Assembly: GCA_019116965.1 (NCBI GenBank)
Contig: DXAT01000068.1
Location: 1 to 44,581 of the forward strand
DNA length: 44,581 nt
Source of the DNA: Candidatus Coprenecus pullistercoris
GTDB lineage: Bacteria > Bacteroidota > Bacteroidia > Bacteroidales > UBA932
Reading direction: 5' to 3'
Shown here: piece by piece, positions 41,895 through 44,581 of the stretch
Numbering within the stretch: the stretch's first letter is position 1
How the letters are laid out: the number at the start of each line of letters is the position of its first letter
Translations under genes and position numbers: made by a program
The notes under the pieces: model-generated
Databases searched by the model: none
Seen by the model: only the letters and a program-made list of their open reading frames with translations
Told to the model about the DNA's origin: nothing

Positions 41895-43373
41895 TTAGTA
41901 TGATCTCGCGAATATTACACGGCGGGACGAAGGGCGTCCGGTATAGATGCACTTGCCGGGCTCCTCGCAGACATAGCTGTCAATAGGTATGCAACGGATA
42001 GTTGCCTTGGTCTCCTCCTGAATCCTCATCTCGGTCTCTGTGGTACCGTCCCAATGGCAAAGCAGAAATCCTCCCTCCTCGATACGCTCCTTGAACTCAT
42101 CCCAAGTATCCACCTTTACAGTTTTGGAATCCCTGAATGCCAAGGCCTTGTTGTAGATATTGGCCTGTATCTCATCCAGAAGGCCCCTGATATGACCGGC
42201 CAGTCCCTCGCGGGAAGCAGCCGACTTCTCCAGCGTATCCCTGCGGCAGATCTCAACCTCTCCCCTCTCCAGATCACGCGGACCTATCACGACCCTGACA
42301 GGCACGCCCTTGAGTTCCCACTCGGCGAACTTGAAGCCTGAGCGGACATTGTCCCTGTCGTCTATCTTGGTGGATATGCCGGCCTTTTCCAGTTCGGAAG
42401 CGATATCCTTCATGTAAGCCACCATGCGGTCCAGTTCCTCCTGACCTTTATATATAGGTACGAACACCACCTGTATCGGGGCGATGGCCGGAGGCAGCAC
42501 GAGGCCGTTGTTGTCTCCATGGGCCATGATGAGCGCACCCATAAGACGGGTGGACACACCCCATGAAGTAGCCCATACATAATCAAGCTTGCCGTCCTTG
42601 TCGGCGAACTTAACGTCGAAAGCCTTCGCGAAATTCTGTCCGAGGAAATGAGACGTACCGGCCTGCAGGGCCTTGCCGTCCTGCATCATGGCCTCGATGC
42701 AGAGAGTATCGAGGGCTCCGGCGAAACGCTCATGCTCCGACTTGTGGCCTACCACTACCGGCAGGGCCATGTGGGTACGGGCGAAGTCAGCATAGACCTG
42801 TACCATTCTCTGAGCCTCCTCCATAGCTTCCTGAGCCGTGGCGTGGGCCGTGTGTCCCTCCTGCCACAGGAACTCGGCGGTACGGAGGAAAAGGCGGGTC
42901 CTCATCTCCCAACGCACCACATTGGCCCACTGATTGATCAGTATGGGCAGATCCCTGTACGACTTTATCCAGTTCTTGTAACTGTTCCATATGATGGTCT
43001 CGGAGGTGGGTCTCACTATCAGCTCCTCCTCCAGCCTGGCATCCGGATCCACCACCACTCCCGGACCGTCGGGATTGGCCTTGAGCCTGTGATGGGTCAC
43101 CACAGCGCACTCTTTTGCAAATCCTTCCACGTGCTCCGCCTCACGGCTGAGGAAAGACTTAGGTATGAACAACGGGAAATATGCGTTCTGATGTCCTGTA
43201 GCCTTGAACATCCTGTCAAGCTGGCCCTGTATCTTCTCCCAGATGGCATAGCCGTAAGGCTTGATGACCATACATCCCCTCACTGCGGAATTCTCCGCCA
43301 GGTCAGCCTTTACCACAAGGTTGTTGTACCATTGTGAGTAATTCTCCTCTTTGCTTGTAACTTCTTTTGCCAT
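41895..43373 (-). CDS. proS: Proline--tRNA ligase (archaeal/eukaryotic type)
   Basis: 492 residues from the ATG at 43373. The longer frame to 43523 passes through the promoter and has a non-family N-terminus. This is a class II synthetase that charges tRNA-Pro. Motif 2 is [14 protein letters not shown], motif 3 is [12 protein letters not shown], and the proline pocket follows PTSET. The C-terminal extension after the anticodon-binding domain, with [14 protein letters not shown], is typical of the archaeal/eukaryotic group that lacks the bacterial insertion domain. A -7 element lies at 43421-43428. It heads the unit ending in tilS. The two tRNA-Pro genes at 28.6 kb are its substrates. Confidence 0.95.
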   Translation of the reverse strand: MAKEVTSKEENYSQWYNNLVVKADLAENSAVRGCMVIKPYGYAIWEKIQGQLDRMFKATGHQNAYFPLFIPKSFLSREAEHVEGFAKECAVVTHHRLKANPDGPGVVVDPDARLEEELIVRPTSETIIWNSYKNWIKSYRDLPILINQWANVVRWEMRTRLFLRTAEFLWQEGHTAHATAQEAMEEAQRMVQVYADFARTHMALPVVVGHKSEHERFAGALDTLCIEAMMQDGKALQAGTSHFLGQNFAKAFDVKFADKDGKLDYVWATSWGVSTRLMGALIMAHGDNNGLVLPPAIAPIQVVFVPIYKGQEELDRMVAYMKDIASELEKAGISTKIDDRDNVRSGFKFAEWELKGVPVRVVIGPRDLERGEVEICRRDTLEKSAASREGLAGHIRGLLDEIQANIYNKALAFRDSKTVKVDTWDEFKERIEEGGFLLCHWDGTTETEMRIQEETKATIRCIPIDSYVCEEPGKCIYTGRPSSRRVIFARSY

Positions 43374-43420
43374 TATGTGTTGTTTATATGGAATGATTTT
43401 TGTTATTTTGTATGGAAATG

Positions 43421-43428
43421 CAAAAGTA
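43421..43428 (-). promoter_or_regulatory. -7 promoter element for the proS unit
   Basis: TACTTTTG on the minus strand, a full TAnnTTTG match, 47 nt before the proS start. No good -33 element is seen. It supports the start at 43373 over the longer frame. Confidence 0.5.
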
Positions 43429-43445
43429 GTAATTATTGACAAAAA

Positions 43446-43452
43446 AGGAGGT
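43446..43452 (+). promoter_or_regulatory. Strong Shine-Dalgarno-like site
   Basis: AGGAGGT, a full anti-16S match, 4 nt before the ATG at 43457. Bacteroidota rarely use such sites. It decides the start of the lipoprotein gene. Confidence 0.6.
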
Positions 43453-43456
43453 AGGT

Positions 43457-44581
43457 ATGAAAAAAAGTTTGATTTTCCTTTCCATATGCTCCGCAGTGCT
43501 ACTGTCCTCCTGCGGAACATCATCCTATTATGCCTCTTCCGCTTTCGAAGACGGCATATATTACAGACCTGACAAGGAGTCCCGCCAGCAGCTGGCCGAG
43601 GACCGTCAGGAGATGCAGGACCTCATCGAGAAGACAAGACAGGAAGCAGCCCGCTTCTCGGACACCATAATGCTTGCTAGTATAAACGGCACAAACAGCA
43701 TAACATCAGCCGCCACGGCCACTGCAGTCCCGCTCAACATCAACGTGAACAACTGGTACGAATACAATCTGCTCGGTTACGACACCTACTGCTCGTACTG
43801 GGACTGGCGTTACTGGGACATGTTCGGTCCATGGGGCAGATACTCAAGCTGGGCTGACTGGTACAACTGGTACTCGCCCTGGTTCCCGGGCATATACGAC
43901 CCGTGGTATCCCAGTTTCGGCTGGACATGGAGCTTCGCCTGGAACAGCTGGGGATGGTACGGCCCGTGGTGGGGCGGCTACTGGGGCGGGTGGTATGACC
44001 CCTGGTACGGTCCGTGGGGATACCCCGTGGCATATCAGCCAGCCATACACTATGACAGGCGGTACACCGGCACAAGCCTGAGGACAGGGGCTGGTCTATC
44101 CGGGAGCAGGCTCACCGCATCAGGCAGCACTGTCCGTCAGACCGGAACTGCCGTGCGGAACACCAACACTGTACGCAGCGCAGGTACTGTACGCCAGGCG
44201 GTTACTTCAGGCAGGACGGTCGCTTCCACTGTAAGGCCTAATGTATCGGTCGTCAGGGGCAACACAGCCACCGCACAGAAAGCCACTTCGCTTAAGACCA
44301 CTGCCACAAGAGTATCCAATACGGGAACTGCCGTATCCGTAAACAGCGGCAGGACAACTGTCGTCGGGAATTTCAAGCCTGTAGGAAACATCAACTCCGG
44401 AAACAGATATGTACAGGCAGGAAGAACCGCTGTCAGGGCCGAATCGCTCAACAGGACTGCCGGTCAGTCATACAGGGCAACAAACTCCTCTTACAGAAGA
44501 TCCGCCACCTCTACAGCCACATCTTTCAGGAATCCGTTTGAGATGCGTCGTGGCACAGCAACTGTAAGCGGCAGCCTCAAC
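43457..44581 (+). CDS. Trp/Tyr/Gly-rich lipoprotein, 3' end outside window
   Basis: 375 codons are open to the right edge with no stop. The N-terminus [19 protein letters not shown] is a lipoprotein signal with Cys19. Residues about 30-90 are polar and helical ([19 protein letters not shown]). Residues about 95-200 are extremely rich in Trp, Tyr, Gly, Pro and Asp in short repeats such as YDPWYGPWG and [15 protein letters not shown]. From about 205 the chain becomes Thr/Ser/Arg/Val/Asn-rich, with repeated TVR units ([26 protein letters not shown]) and few acidic residues. It is probably an envelope protein with a self-associating or glycan-facing segment. No known family or function is recognised. 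It diverges from proS. Confidence 0.85.
   Translation, partial: MKKSLIFLSICSAVLLSSCGTSSYYASSAFEDGIYYRPDKESRQQLAEDRQEMQDLIEKTRQEAARFSDTIMLASINGTNSITSAATATAVPLNINVNNWYEYNLLGYDTYCSYWDWRYWDMFGPWGRYSSWADWYNWYSPWFPGIYDPWYPSFGWTWSFAWNSWGWYGPWWGGYWGGWYDPWYGPWGYPVAYQPAIHYDRRYTGTSLRTGAGLSGSRLTASGSTVRQTGTAVRNTNTVRSAGTVRQAVTSGRTVASTVRPNVSVVRGNTATAQKATSLKTTATRVSNTGTAVSVNSGRTTVVGNFKPVGNINSGNRYVQAGRTAVRAESLNRTAGQSYRATNSSYRRSATSTATSFRNPFEMRRGTATVSGSLN

Noticed and set aside
43740-44451. Two open frames on the minus strand at the right edge (43740-44075 and 44137-44451)
   Set aside because: Both lie opposite the Trp-rich lipoprotein and only mirror its low-complexity repeats.
1-44581. CRISPR arrays, insertion sequences, prophage or rRNA genes
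   Set aside because: No spaced repeats, transposase, phage structural or integrase motifs, or rRNA sequence were seen; the only tRNAs are the two proline tRNAs.

Overview
The window comes from the chromosome of a strictly anaerobic Bacteroidales bacterium, probably gut- or mouth-associated. I cannot fix the genus. The evidence is the gene content: DUF4493/PCMD surface lipoproteins, DUF3078, a DUF4254 gene next to a family 9 glycosyltransferase, an S46 dipeptidyl peptidase, archaeal-type ProS and an anaerobic radical SAM maturase. It is also the recurring Bacteroidota promoter element TAnnTTTG ahead of transcription units. Genes are packed tightly, often with 1-40 bp overlaps. I see no phage, insertion sequence, CRISPR array or rRNA.

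Layout. 3-401 is the tail of a calycin-like protein. 9019 to 378 (minus) is a likely operon of four lipoproteins (DUF4493, fibronectin-like and PCMD domains), one outer-membrane barrel candidate and, last, an anaerobic sulfatase-maturase-like radical SAM/SPASM enzyme. 9146-11578 (plus) holds topoisomerase IV subunit B and a PlsC-like acyltransferase. 19088 to 11556 (minus) is a compact eight-gene run: a CNNM/CorC-type protein, a TapB-like periplasmic protein, a NatAB-like ABC exporter, a two-piece 5'-nucleotidase, DUF4254 and a heptosyltransferase-like GT9. Thymidine kinase and rsmI diverge around 19.73 kb; rsmI overlaps a membrane-anchored helix-hairpin-helix protein.

25807 to 21182 (minus) joins an aminopeptidase P to a [2Fe-2S] thioredoxin-like protein, a PAS-containing sensory-type [FeFe]-hydrogenase homologue and a SpoIIE/PP2C phosphatase, the layout of phosphatase-linked group C hydrogenases. 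25942-28513 (plus) is a dipeptidyl peptidase IV and a small PAS-like protein. 28597-28799 (minus) carries two tRNA-Pro genes, anticodons CGG and the unusual AGG, each followed by a hairpin. 36880 to 28879 (minus) is an energy-metabolism block: NfnA, NfnB, EtfB, EtfA, acyl-CoA dehydrogenase and a DPP11-like S46 peptidase. 37004-38761 (plus) is SppA. 43373 to 38776 (minus) is ProS, an unrecognised protein, a DUF3078 protein and TilS. At 43457 a Trp/Tyr/Gly-rich lipoprotein starts and runs off the right edge.

Together the genes suggest an anaerobe that takes up short peptides (DPP IV, DPP11-like, aminopeptidase P), ferments amino acids through CoA esters and balances electrons by flavin-based bifurcation (Nfn and perhaps Etf). 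A sensory hydrogenase homologue with a phosphatase may report hydrogen or redox state. The best candidates for poorly described biology are that sensory hydrogenase cluster, the lipoprotein/barrel/radical SAM operon, the coupling of DPP11 to Etf and acyl-CoA dehydrogenase, the tRNA-Pro(AGG) with the long hairpin reaching into the tRNA-Pro(CGG) 3' end, and the Trp/Tyr/Gly-rich lipoprotein.
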